From Clostridiales bacterium (GTDB taxonomy: Bacteria; Bacillota; Clostridia; Lachnospirales; Lachnospiraceae), in NCBI GenBank assembly GCA_020859965.1, contig JAJBVF010000041.1, forward strand, positions 1 through 5,284: a stretch of 5,284 nt of DNA, written 5' to 3'. Made by a program: the position numbers and the translations under genes. Every line of letters begins with the position of its first letter. Position 1 is the stretch's first letter. The notes under the pieces are model-generated. The model had not been told where the DNA came from and ran no database searches. It worked only from the letters and a program-made list of their open reading frames with translations. This document shows, piece after piece, positions 1-5,284 of the stretch.

Positions 1-2
1 CC

Positions 3-92
3 GCTGCAACTAAGATTTATTGAATTGATGTCTCAAAATGGCAGTGAACGATAAACTGGACGAAGGTTAAAAAAGCAGGGATAGAATTTGTC
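3..92 (+). pseudogene. Upstream GH25 coding remnant with two in-frame TGA codons
   Basis: Read in the frame of the downstream GH25 gene, this stretch gives AATKIY-*-IDVSKWQ-*-TINWTKVKKAGIEFV and continues directly into MIGTG. It matches the family start GIDVSxWQGxIdWxKVKxAGIxFVMI almost perfectly, and both stops fall on the two invariant glycines. Each is one G-to-T change from GGA, the glycine codon this window uses often. The Asp of IDVS (27-29) is the first catalytic residue of GH25. The gene evidently begins before the window. The stops may be real inactivating mutations, sequencing or assembly errors, or recoding; the sequence alone cannot decide. The reading frame and homology are clear. 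Confidence 0.75.
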
Positions 93-1271
93 ATGATCGG
101 TACCGGCCGTTTTAAAAATGGGGTTGGCACTCCGGACAGCAAGTTTGAAGAGAATATTTCAGGTGCGATTGAAGCCGGGGTTTCTGTTGGGGTGTATCAC
201 TATTCGACAGCGACGACGGCCGATGATATGCGCAATGCGGCGGATTATGTGCTGGATCTGGTGGACGGCTATGAGATTTCCTACCCGATTGCCCTGGATA
301 TGGAAGATGATGTCTATAAGACAATGTCAACCACGAAGCGGACAAAGCTTGCGCTTGCCTTTCTGGAAGTCATTGAGGATGCGGGATACTATCCGATGAT
401 CTATGCGAGTGACAACTGGTTTATTGATTATCTGGATCTGACCAGTCTGACGGGATATGATTACTGGGTAGCCTGCTGGTCTTATAAACCAACGACCAAA
501 CCTCTTTCCATGTGGCAGTACAGCTCGACCGGAAAGGTGAACGGTATTTCTACGGCGGTGGATCTTGACTACAGCTATAAAGATTATTCTGCTATTATTA
601 CCCCAAGGACTTCTGCGGAGTCACGTCGTGTAAAGACTGGCTGGCAGACGGATGGAACCAATTACTGGTATGTGCAGGAGGACGGTACGATTCCGAAAAA
701 TACCTGGCTGACTGTAAAAGGAAAGACTTATTATGTGGATTCCAATGGATACCGTGTCACTGGCTGGGCCAAAATTAACAAAAAGTATTACTATTTCAAA
801 AAGAGCAATGGAGTCATGAGGACTGGCTGGCTGGCTATAAGCGGAAAGAAATACTATCTGGATCCGGAGACAGGAGCTCGTGTGACCGGCTGGGTGACTG
901 TGGATGGCAGCACATATTATCTGCAGAAAAAGAGCAGTGTGGCCGGCGTCATGGCGACAGGCTGGAAAAAGCTGAATGGGGAATATTATTATTTTGATCC
1001 GACGACAGGTGCGATGCAGACCGGCTGGATTACGGTGAATGGGAATACATTTTATCTGAATAAAAATGGCTTGCGGCAAACCGGTTGGATTACAGTAAAG
1101 GGAAAGACGTATTATCTGCAGAAAAAGAGCAGCCCGGTCGGAGTCCGCGCGACAGGCTGGAAAAAGATCAGTGGTAAATACTATTACTTCTCGAAGAATG
1201 GTGTGATGCAGAAAAATAAGACGATCGGACGATACATCCTTGGAGAGGATGGGGTATGTACAAACCGATAA
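93..1271 (+). CDS. GH25 muramidase with cell-wall-binding repeats, N-terminally interrupted
   Basis: Probable secreted peptidoglycan hydrolase (N-acetylmuramidase, glycoside hydrolase family 25) targeted to the wall. Counting from ATG 93, residues 1-170 are the GH25 barrel: GVYHYS (33-38), the acidic DMED motif (69-72, second catalytic region), the YPMIYAS strand (100-106), and the closing WQYSSTGKVNGI...VDLDY (141-160). Residues 183-373 are about nine aromatic repeats of the TGW...YYY/F...G type, the choline-binding-like CW_binding family. The end at TAA is intact. This is the longest open frame, but it is not the natural N-terminus: homology runs upstream in the same frame through two TGA codons (21-23, 45-47), and no good ribosome binding site precedes 93. 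A protein starting at 93 would lack the signal peptide and the GIDVS catalytic Asp, so it would probably be inactive. Family assignment is firm; whether the gene is functional is open. Confidence 0.85.
   Translation: MIGTGRFKNGVGTPDSKFEENISGAIEAGVSVGVYHYSTATTADDMRNAADYVLDLVDGYEISYPIALDMEDDVYKTMSTTKRTKLALAFLEVIEDAGYYPMIYASDNWFIDYLDLTSLTGYDYWVACWSYKPTTKPLSMWQYSSTGKVNGISTAVDLDYSYKDYSAIITPRTSAESRRVKTGWQTDGTNYWYVQEDGTIPKNTWLTVKGKTYYVDSNGYRVTGWAKINKKYYYFKKSNGVMRTGWLAISGKKYYLDPETGARVTGWVTVDGSTYYLQKKSSVAGVMATGWKKLNGEYYYFDPTTGAMQTGWITVNGNTFYLNKNGLRQTGWITVKGKTYYLQKKSSPVGVRATGWKKISGKYYYFSKNGVMQKNKTIGRYILGEDGVCTNR
639..1211 (+). repeat. Tandem cell-wall-binding repeats (about 9 units) within the GH25 gene
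   Basis: Units of about 19-24 residues begin with TGW (once TWL) and contain an aromatic cluster (YYY, YYF, FYL) followed by a G-containing turn. Unit starts fall near residues 183, 204, 223, 244, 265 and onward to the C-terminus. Two consecutive units recur as a block. A 23-base stretch at 915-937 is identical to 1110-1132, and an 18-base stretch at 954-971 is identical to 1149-1166. Both pairs are exactly 195 bases (65 codons) apart, which indicates a relatively recent in-frame duplication of a multi-unit segment. Such repeats bind choline-substituted or related wall polymers in the families that have been studied; the ligand here is unknown. Confidence 0.8.
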
Positions 1272-1289
1272 GGATCTTTTACACGAAAA

Positions 1290-1320
1290 GAAAAACAGGC
1301 TGTTTTTCACATGAAAAACA
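1290..1320 (+). terminator. Overlapping inverted repeats after the GH25 gene, possible weak terminator
   Basis: GAAAAACA (1290-1297) pairs with TGTTTTTC (1301-1308) around a 3-nt loop. TGTTTTTCA (1301-1309) can instead pair with TGAAAAACA (1312-1320). The middle arm is shared, so the two hairpins exclude each other. On the + strand no clean T-run follows, so terminator function is weak. Read on the - strand, the first hairpin is followed by TTTT. It could be a weak terminator, an RNA stability element or an operator. Confidence 0.35.
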
Positions 1321-1345
1321 CATTCATACGTTATATTGAGACAAA

Positions 1346-1375
1346 ACAGGTGCAGAGCCTGTACGTACATACAGG
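1346..1375. promoter_or_regulatory. Three-arm inverted repeat upstream of htrA, possible operator
   Basis: ACAGG (1346-1350), CCTGT (1358-1362) and ACAGG (1371-1375) form two alternative pairings. The right-hand one extends to CCTGTA/TACAGG around a 6-nt loop, and a perfect 10-bp palindrome TGTACGTACA (1360-1369) lies inside it. It sits about 90-115 bases before the htrA start, a plausible place for a regulator site. It matches no operator that I recognise (not the CtsR heptad repeat, not CIRCE). Confidence 0.25.
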
Positions 1376-1378
1376 AAT

Positions 1379-1405
1379 TTGAATAAACCGAAAAATCCGG
1401 ATAAT
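1379..1405 (+). promoter_or_regulatory. Weak candidate promoter for htrA
   Basis: TTGAAT (1379-1384) as a -35 element and GATAAT (1400-1405, five of six matches to the -10 consensus) are separated by 15 bases, shorter than the preferred 17. The position, about 57 bases before the start codon, is suitable. No better sigma-A promoter was seen in this spacer, but the match is marginal. Confidence 0.25.
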
Positions 1406-1446
1406 CTGAAATATGACCGAAAGGGATTTTTGTATGTGCGGCTATG

Positions 1447-1453
1447 AAAGGGG
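1447..1453 (+). promoter_or_regulatory. Ribosome binding site that sets the htrA start
   Basis: AAAGGGG lies 8 bases before ATG 1462. It favours that start over the in-frame ATG at 1444, which would place this purine run inside the coding region and has no close ribosome binding site of its own. Confidence 0.6.
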
Positions 1454-1461
1454 ACTTTGGT

Positions 1462-3201
1462 ATGAATCGCTGGAAAAAATATGGCGCGGCGGCGATGGCT
1501 GCAGTTGTGCTTGCCGGTGCCGGTGTGGGTACCGGAATATTGCGCTCACAAAATGAGGTGAGCGCGGAAGAGACAGAGGAAACACAGCGCGTGACGCTGA
1601 ATGTGGTAAGTGAAGAGGAAGAGACGCAGGAGAATTCCGCAGATCTGGAGGAATCTGGGGAAGCGGAAACAGAATCTGCGGATGTGGCTGATGATGCAGC
1701 ACAAGAAGAGGCGGATTCCGAAAATTCCGGGGAATCAGAGCGTGTGACATTGAATGTAGGCGGCGCTTCCGGGACAGAAGCCGAGCCTGATGATGAAGAT
1801 GGGGACACGGACGAGAACATAGATGCAGAGGAAGAGGAATCTGAGAATCAGGAAGAGAATGAGACTGCAGATGAAATAGAGCCTGGTACAGGCTCGACAG
1901 TGAGTTCGGTAGAAACGGTTACGGATGGCATTGTGACAACAGATGTTTCTGCAATTGTGGAAAATTGTATGTCTTCGATCGTCTCGATTTCTTATGATGT
2001 GGATGAAGAGGCGGATACTGATTCAGATACTGATGAAGATTCCGGGTTTTATTCGGACGGCTATTACTATTATTATATTGATGACACGGACACGGAAGGC
2101 ACTACGGATGTAGAAGAAACTACTGCGTCTGGCATTATCATTGCGCAGAACGATGAAGAACTGCTGATTGTGACGAATTATCATGTAGTAAGTGATGCGA
2201 CGAATCTGAAGGTTGGTTTTTCTGTGGATGCGGAGAACGAGGAAGATCTGGTAGTTTCGGCCAGAGTGAAAGGCACAAACTCGACATACGATCTGGCGGT
2301 GATAGCGGTGCAGCTTTCTGATATTGAGGACTCTGTGCTGGAGCAGTTGAAAATTGCGACCCTGGGCAGTTCGGAGGAACTGAAGGTAGGAGAGGCAGCA
2401 ATTGCGATCAGTAATGCGCTTGGTTATGGACAGAGCGTGACTGTTGGAGTGATCAGTGCACTGAACCGTTCTGTGACGATCAACGATACTACCCTGGAAG
2501 TTATTCTGACAGATGCAGCTATCGATATTGGAAGCAGCGGAGGAGCGCTTCTGAACGCCTCCGGTGAGGTGGTAGGTATCTGCGTAGCGAATGAATCCGG
2601 CGATTCGGCGGGCGAGATGGGTTATGTGATTCCGATGGATACCGCGATTCCGGTTCTGGAAAATCTGATCAATAAAGAAACCAGGGATAAGCTGAGCGAT
2701 TCTGAGCGCGGATACATTGGGGCAACAGTAGTGACGGTCTCTGATGATGTGGCAGGAACCTATAATATGCCGCAGGGAGCTTTTGTTTATGAGGTATCAG
2801 AAGGATCAGCGGCTGAAGAAGCAGGACTTCAGAATGGGGATATTATCACAGCAATCGAGGGTGAGAGCGTATCGAGCTCTACTGAGTTGATTGAAAAAAT
2901 GAGTTATTATGCGCCTGGAGAGACCATTACGCTTGAAGTACAGACTGCGAACAACGGCAGTTATGAAACGCGTGAAGTAGAGGTCACACTGCAGGAAGGA
3001 AGCTCTTCAGACGATACAGAGGAAGAGCAGGATGCAGAGACTCAGACGGAAGAGATCGAAGACAATCAGGATTCAGCCCCCGATGGCGAAACGCCTTTCG
3101 GAGAGGAAGAAGGGGAAGCCGGAGAGAAAAAAGAACGATCAGAAGGCTTTGAAGATGACTTCGAGGATGGGTTTGAAGATTATAATAATCAGTTTAACTA
3201 A
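1462..3201 (+). CDS. Membrane-anchored HtrA/DegP-type serine protease with one PDZ domain
   Basis: Extracytoplasmic trypsin-like protease that would degrade or process damaged surface and secreted proteins. Numbering is from ATG 1462 (579 aa). Residues 1-28 are a basic start plus a hydrophobic segment, either a signal anchor or a signal peptide with a possible cut after VSA (33-35). Residues 36-150 form a strongly Glu/Asp-rich, probably disordered linker. Residues 165-410 are the protease domain with His241 (TNYHVV), Asp277 (STYDLAVI) and Ser359 (GSSGGALLN; the family usually has GNSGGA). Residues 416-511 are the PDZ domain, with GAFVYEV...GSAAEEAGLQNGDII. Residues 512-579 are an acidic tail. 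An acidic, tyrosine-rich insert (179-221) lies at the DegP LA-loop position. The longer in-frame start at 1444 is less likely. The gene appears monocistronic, with a strong terminator behind it. The family is clear; the substrate is unknown, and the degP/htrA/htrB paralogue cannot be told. Confidence 0.9.
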   Translation: MNRWKKYGAAAMAAVVLAGAGVGTGILRSQNEVSAEETEETQRVTLNVVSEEEETQENSADLEESGEAETESADVADDAAQEEADSENSGESERVTLNVGGASGTEAEPDDEDGDTDENIDAEEEESENQEENETADEIEPGTGSTVSSVETVTDGIVTTDVSAIVENCMSSIVSISYDVDEEADTDSDTDEDSGFYSDGYYYYYIDDTDTEGTTDVEETTASGIIIAQNDEELLIVTNYHVVSDATNLKVGFSVDAENEEDLVVSARVKGTNSTYDLAVIAVQLSDIEDSVLEQLKIATLGSSEELKVGEAAIAISNALGYGQSVTVGVISALNRSVTINDTTLEVILTDAAIDIGSSGGALLNASGEVVGICVANESGDSAGEMGYVIPMDTAIPVLENLINKETRDKLSDSERGYIGATVVTVSDDVAGTYNMPQGAFVYEVSEGSAAEEAGLQNGDIITAIEGESVSSSTELIEKMSYYAPGETITLEVQTANNGSYETREVEVTLQEGSSSDDTEEEQDAETQTEEIEDNQDSAPDGETPFGEEEGEAGEKKERSEGFEDDFEDGFEDYNNQFN

Positions 3202-3272
3202 TATCCGGTTTAATTCTAAGCTGATTTTATTCCTGGCAAATGCAATTGATACATGACGTTCCATATGGCTTT

Positions 3273-3301
3273 AAAAAGCTCCGCATGCGCGGGGCTTTTT
3301 T
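3273..3301 (+). terminator. Strong intrinsic terminator after htrA
   Basis: AAAAAGCTCCGC (3273-3284) pairs with GCGGGGCTTTTT (3289-3300) in a 12-bp stem with one G-U pair and an ATGC loop, and is followed by a further T. The GC-rich core with flanking A and T tracts is a textbook Rho-independent terminator and may work in both directions. It ends the htrA transcript and isolates the eno region. Confidence 0.9.
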
Positions 3302-3318
3302 GTATACGGCTGTGCAAG

Positions 3319-3416
3319 AAGTATTTCTGGCTGGCGCCATGTCATAAGGAATCCTTCGGTATTACCGGCAATCCTTTGTGGCATAAGACACGGCCGGCGC
3401 AGACGAGCAATTACTT
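3319..3416. other. Imperfect inverted repeat in the htrA-eno spacer, possible structured RNA or small repeat element
   Basis: Nested arms can pair into one long interrupted hairpin: AAGTA (3319-3323) with TACTT (3412-3416); TCTGGCTGGC (3326-3335) with GCCGGCGCAGA (3393-3403, one bulged base); TGTC (3340-3343) with GACA (3387-3390); AAGGA (3346-3350) with TCCTT (3372-3376); and TCGGT (3356-3360) with ACCGG (3364-3368, one G-U pair) closing a 3-nt loop. I recognise no riboswitch, tRNA or known RNA family. It may be an untranslated RNA, a REP/MITE-like intergenic repeat or chance folding. The spacer from 3302 to 3617 (about 315 bases) holds no gene that I can support. Confidence 0.35.
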
Positions 3417-3495
3417 TTATATTTGACGATGTCCGCAAAGCATGTCGTGAAGCGGCCATGAGGACTCAGGGAAAATGTGGATGAACAATTTCTGA

Positions 3496-3524
3496 GTGAA
3501 AATAAAAACTGCGGGACATACTAT
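3496..3524 (+). promoter_or_regulatory. Candidate sigma-A promoter for eno
   Basis: GTGAAA (3496-3501) and TACTAT (3519-3524) are 17 bases apart, each with four of six consensus matches. Transcription from here would give a leader of roughly 85-90 bases before the enolase start. It is the best-spaced promoter-like pair seen in the spacer, but only moderate in strength. Confidence 0.35.
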
Positions 3525-3604
3525 AGCGAACAGTAAATCATCAGAATGATCCGGTTTATTTGGAAACGAGGTACTGGTTTTACGGATATAAATAAAAGAG
3601 GTGC

Positions 3605-3611
3605 AGGAGGG
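3605..3611 (+). promoter_or_regulatory. Ribosome binding site that sets the enolase start
   Basis: AGGAGGG lies 6 bases before ATG 3618. It rules against the in-frame ATG at 3546, which would add 24 non-homologous residues and put this site inside the gene. Confidence 0.85.
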
Positions 3612-3617
3612 AACAGC

Positions 3618-4916
3618 ATGTGTAATTATATGTCTATAACGGATGTTTATGCCAGGGAAATTCTGGATTCGCGTGGAAATCCTACAGTGGAAGTGGAAAT
3701 TATGACGGAAGATGGGACAGTCGGACGTGCGGCTGTGCCATCGGGCGCTTCCACCGGACAGTATGAGGCAGTCGAATTAAGAGATGGAGAGAAACGTTAT
3801 CTTGGAAAAGGAGTATCAAAGGCCTGTCATTTTGTGAACACAGTTCTTGCGGATGCGGTGATTGGAGAAAATGTTTACGAGCAGGCGACGATTGACCGGA
3901 TTCTGTGCCGCGAAGACGGTACAGACAATAAAAGACAGCTGGGAGCAAATGGGATTCTCGGCGTATCAATGGCAGTCGCTGTGGCAGCTGCAAATTCGCT
4001 GAATCTGCCGCTGTACCGTTATCTTGGCGGGATGCGGGCACATTTGCTTCCAGTGCCAATGATGAATATCTTAAATGGGGGCGTCCATGCTGCGAATACT
4101 GTGGACCTTCAGGAATTTATGATCATGCCGGCAGGAGCAAATGGTTTTGAACATGGTATGCAGATGTGTGCTGAAATTTATCACACATTGAAAAGGATTC
4201 TTTCCGGACGTGGATTATCGACCGGAGTTGGAGATGAAGGCGGGTTTGCGCCTGATCTGAAGGATGCGGCAGAGGTGCTTTCGATAATTGTTGAAGCGGT
4301 AGAAAAAGCCGGATATCAGCCTGGAAAGGATATCGTCATTGCGCTGGATGCTGCGGCAAGTGAGCTGTATGATGAGTCAACACATTCTTATTTATTTCCC
4401 GGAGAAGGAAAAATGAAGGGGAACGAAGTACGGAGAAGCACAGAGGAGATGATCGCCTATCTGGAGGAGCTTTGCCAATCATTTCCGGTTGTTTCGATCG
4501 AAGATGGCCTGGATGAAAACGATTGGGACGGCTGGAAAAAGCTGACTGCGCGTCTGGGCGATCGTGTACAGCTTGTCGGAGATGATCTTTTTGTAACAAA
4601 TCCAAAGCGGCTTGCCAGAGGAATTCGGGAAGGCGCCGGAAATGCGATACTGATAAAAGTCAATCAGATCGGTACATTGACGGAGGCTTTTGATGCGATC
4701 GAGCTGGCGCATCGAAATGGATATCGGACAATCATCTCCCATCGCTCCGGAGAGACAGAGGATACTTTGATTGCAGATCTGGCTGTAGCTGTCGGCTCCG
4801 GCCAGATCAAGACTGGTGCGCCGTGCCGTTCGGAACGCGTGGCAAAATACAACCAGCTTCTGCGGATTGAGGATTCTCTTGGGCTTGATGCTTCGTATGA
4901 AAATCCATTTTTGTAA
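3618..4916 (+). CDS. eno: Enolase (phosphopyruvate hydratase)
   Basis: Cytoplasmic glycolytic enzyme that interconverts 2-phosphoglycerate and phosphoenolpyruvate, Mg2+-dependent and usually oligomeric. The product is 432 aa, the normal bacterial length. Visible motifs, numbered from ATG 3618: AREILDSRGNPTVE near the N-terminus; GASTGQYEAVELRD, the mobile active-site loop; His157 (GGVHAAN) and Glu166 (DLQEFM); catalytic Glu207 (VGDEGGFAP); Mg2+ ligands Asp244 (ALDAAASE), Glu295 (SIEDGLDE) and Asp322 (VGDDLFVTN); catalytic Lys347 (LIKVNQIGT); SHRSGETED (374-382); and Lys398 (GQIKTGAP). All are intact. Position 159 is Ala where many bacterial enolases have Asp (HADN), but this site also varies in eukaryotic enolases. 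The start is set by a strong AGGAGGG site. The gene is followed after 81 bases by secG, a common Firmicutes order; no GC-rich terminator separates them, so read-through into secG is plausible. Confidence 0.97.
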   Translation: MCNYMSITDVYAREILDSRGNPTVEVEIMTEDGTVGRAAVPSGASTGQYEAVELRDGEKRYLGKGVSKACHFVNTVLADAVIGENVYEQATIDRILCREDGTDNKRQLGANGILGVSMAVAVAAANSLNLPLYRYLGGMRAHLLPVPMMNILNGGVHAANTVDLQEFMIMPAGANGFEHGMQMCAEIYHTLKRILSGRGLSTGVGDEGGFAPDLKDAAEVLSIIVEAVEKAGYQPGKDIVIALDAAASELYDESTHSYLFPGEGKMKGNEVRRSTEEMIAYLEELCQSFPVVSIEDGLDENDWDGWKKLTARLGDRVQLVGDDLFVTNPKRLARGIREGAGNAILIKVNQIGTLTEAFDAIELAHRNGYRTIISHRSGETEDTLIADLAVAVGSGQIKTGAPCRSERVAKYNQLLRIEDSLGLDASYENPFL

Positions 4917-4939
4917 GGGCAAAATTTTTGAAAATATTC

Positions 4940-4968
4940 TTGCAATCTTATGTCTGTTGTGTTAGACT
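4940..4968 (+). promoter_or_regulatory. Promoter for secG (extended -10)
   Basis: TTGCAA (4940-4945) and TAGACT (4963-4968) are 17 bases apart, with a TG one base before the -10 element (4960-4961), as in extended -10 promoters. It lies about 30 bases before the secG start, so the leader is short. secG can therefore be transcribed independently of eno. Confidence 0.55.
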
Positions 4969-4983
4969 GTTTGTGTTTGACAT

Positions 4984-4990
4984 AGGAGGT
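4984..4990 (+). promoter_or_regulatory. Ribosome binding site that sets the secG GTG start
   Basis: A consensus AGGAGGT lies 7 bases before GTG 4998. No in-frame ATG exists nearby, so this fixes the GTG initiation codon. Confidence 0.85.
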
Positions 4991-4997
4991 GTGATTC

Positions 4998-5234
4998 GTG
5001 GCAGTATTGAGAATTATTTTGACAGTTATTTTTATACTGATATGTATTGTACTGACAGTACTGGTACTTGCGCAGCAGGGGAAAGATGAAGGACTCGGAT
5101 CGATCGGCGGTATGAGCAATTCCTATTGGAGCCAGAATAAAGCGCGTTCCATGGAAGGAAATATAGTCAGAATTACGAAATGGCTTGCGGCAGCGTTTAT
5201 CGTAGTTGCAGTTGTTTTGAATCTTGGGTTCTAA
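4998..5234 (+). CDS. secG: Preprotein translocase subunit SecG
   Basis: Small non-essential subunit of the SecYEG export channel in the cytoplasmic membrane, which helps SecA-driven translocation. The product is 78 aa, a usual length for the family. It has two membrane helices (about residues 6-24 and 62-76) joined by a conserved loop: LAQQGKDEGLGSIGG (24-38), then SNSYWSQNKARSMEG (40-54). The SNSYW...N.ARS.EG segment is typical of clostridial SecG. It starts with GTG, fixed by a consensus ribosome binding site. It stands between eno and the probable start of rnr, the conserved eno-secG-rnr(-smpB) neighbourhood of Firmicutes. It has its own promoter candidate. Confidence 0.95.
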   Translation: MAVLRIILTVIFILICIVLTVLVLAQQGKDEGLGSIGGMSNSYWSQNKARSMEGNIVRITKWLAAAFIVVAVVLNLGF

Positions 5235-5272
5235 CAGGTATCTGGCAGATATCTGGCGAAAGAAGAGGACTG

Positions 5273-5284
5273 ATGCGGAGACTG
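5273..5284 (+). CDS. Possible start of the next gene, expected to be rnr (partial)
   Basis: ATG 5273 opens MRRL, and the window then ends. A purine run AGAAGAGG (5261-5268) lies 4 bases upstream, slightly close but usable as a ribosome binding site. It begins 38 bases after the secG stop. In related Firmicutes, secG is commonly followed by rnr (RNase R). The gene identity is inferred from context only; the four visible codons carry no family information. Confidence 0.35.

Noticed and set aside
1444..1461. The longer htrA start at ATG 1444
   Set aside because: It has no ribosome binding site at proper distance, and the AAAGGGG run inside it is well placed for ATG 1462, which gives a typical basic-hydrophobic signal segment.
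621..1820. A 399-codon open frame on the - strand across the end of the GH25 gene and the start of htrA
   Set aside because: It is antisense to two well-supported genes and crosses the spacer. It has a Ser/Pro-rich composition that mirrors the acidic codons of htrA, and shows no recognisable domain.
3032..3256. A 74-codon + frame running past the htrA stop
   Set aside because: It is a shadow frame of the htrA tail, rich in Arg/Lys because of a shifted reading of acidic codons, with no homology signal.
3271..3459. A 62-codon open frame on the - strand in the htrA-eno spacer
   Set aside because: It overlaps the htrA terminator, shows no ribosome binding site that I can support and has no recognisable motif. 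A relic or part of a repeat element remains possible.
3546..3617. The longer enolase start at ATG 3546
   Set aside because: The extra 24 residues do not belong to enolase, and the strong AGGAGGG site at 3605-3611 fits ATG 3618.
4917..4945. Possible terminator between eno and secG
   Set aside because: Only A/T-rich symmetry is present, with no GC-rich stem followed by a T-run.
3..5234. Genome-wide recoding of TGA in this organism
   Set aside because: Apart from the first 50 bases, no gene here contains an in-frame TGA although GGA is common. The window supports only a local anomaly.
5239..5257. Direct repeat TATCTGGC (5239-5246 and 5250-5257) between secG and the next gene
   Set aside because: Eight bases twice at an 11-base spacing is too short to distinguish from chance without comparison to relatives.

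Overview
The window looks like a chromosomal segment of a Gram-positive anaerobe in the Clostridia, most likely the Lachnospiraceae. This rests on the style of the HtrA-like protease, on the eno-secG order (a Firmicutes arrangement in which RNase R usually follows), on the strong AGGAGG-type ribosome binding sites, and on a GH25 lysozyme joined to aromatic cell-wall-binding repeats. It is an inference from protein style, not from a database search. All supported genes lie on the + strand, and all four that end inside the window stop with TAA.

Layout. (1) 1-1271: a GH25 muramidase with about nine C-terminal cell-wall-binding repeats. The clear GH25 N-terminus in the first 92 bases is interrupted by two in-frame TGA codons, each exactly where the family has glycine. 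The open frame therefore begins only at 93 and lacks the first catalytic Asp. (2) 1272-1461: a spacer with two sets of mutually exclusive small inverted repeats and a weak promoter candidate. (3) 1462-3201: a membrane-anchored HtrA/DegP-type serine protease with one PDZ domain, a very acidic linker, an acidic and tyrosine-rich insert, and an acidic tail; a strong intrinsic terminator follows at 3273-3301. (4) 3302-3617: a spacer of about 315 bases with no convincing gene. It holds an imperfect inverted repeat of about 98 bases and a promoter candidate for the next gene. (5) 3618-4916: enolase, complete, with all catalytic and metal-binding residues. (6) 4998-5234: SecG with a GTG start and its own promoter. 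(7) 5273-end: probably the first codons of the next gene, expected to be rnr.

How the genes relate. The first two products act at the cell envelope (wall remodelling, and extracytoplasmic protein quality control or processing). Enolase is glycolytic housekeeping, and SecG belongs to the export channel that the two envelope proteins would use. The terminator after htrA separates the envelope part from the eno-secG part.

I did not find a convincing new multi-gene system. The most unusual observations are the two TGA-for-Gly codons in the GH25 gene, a hexapeptide (RVTLNV) that occurs twice in the disordered HtrA linker with only synonymous DNA differences, the acidic pentatyrosine insert at the HtrA LA-loop position, and the unexplained folded spacer upstream of eno.
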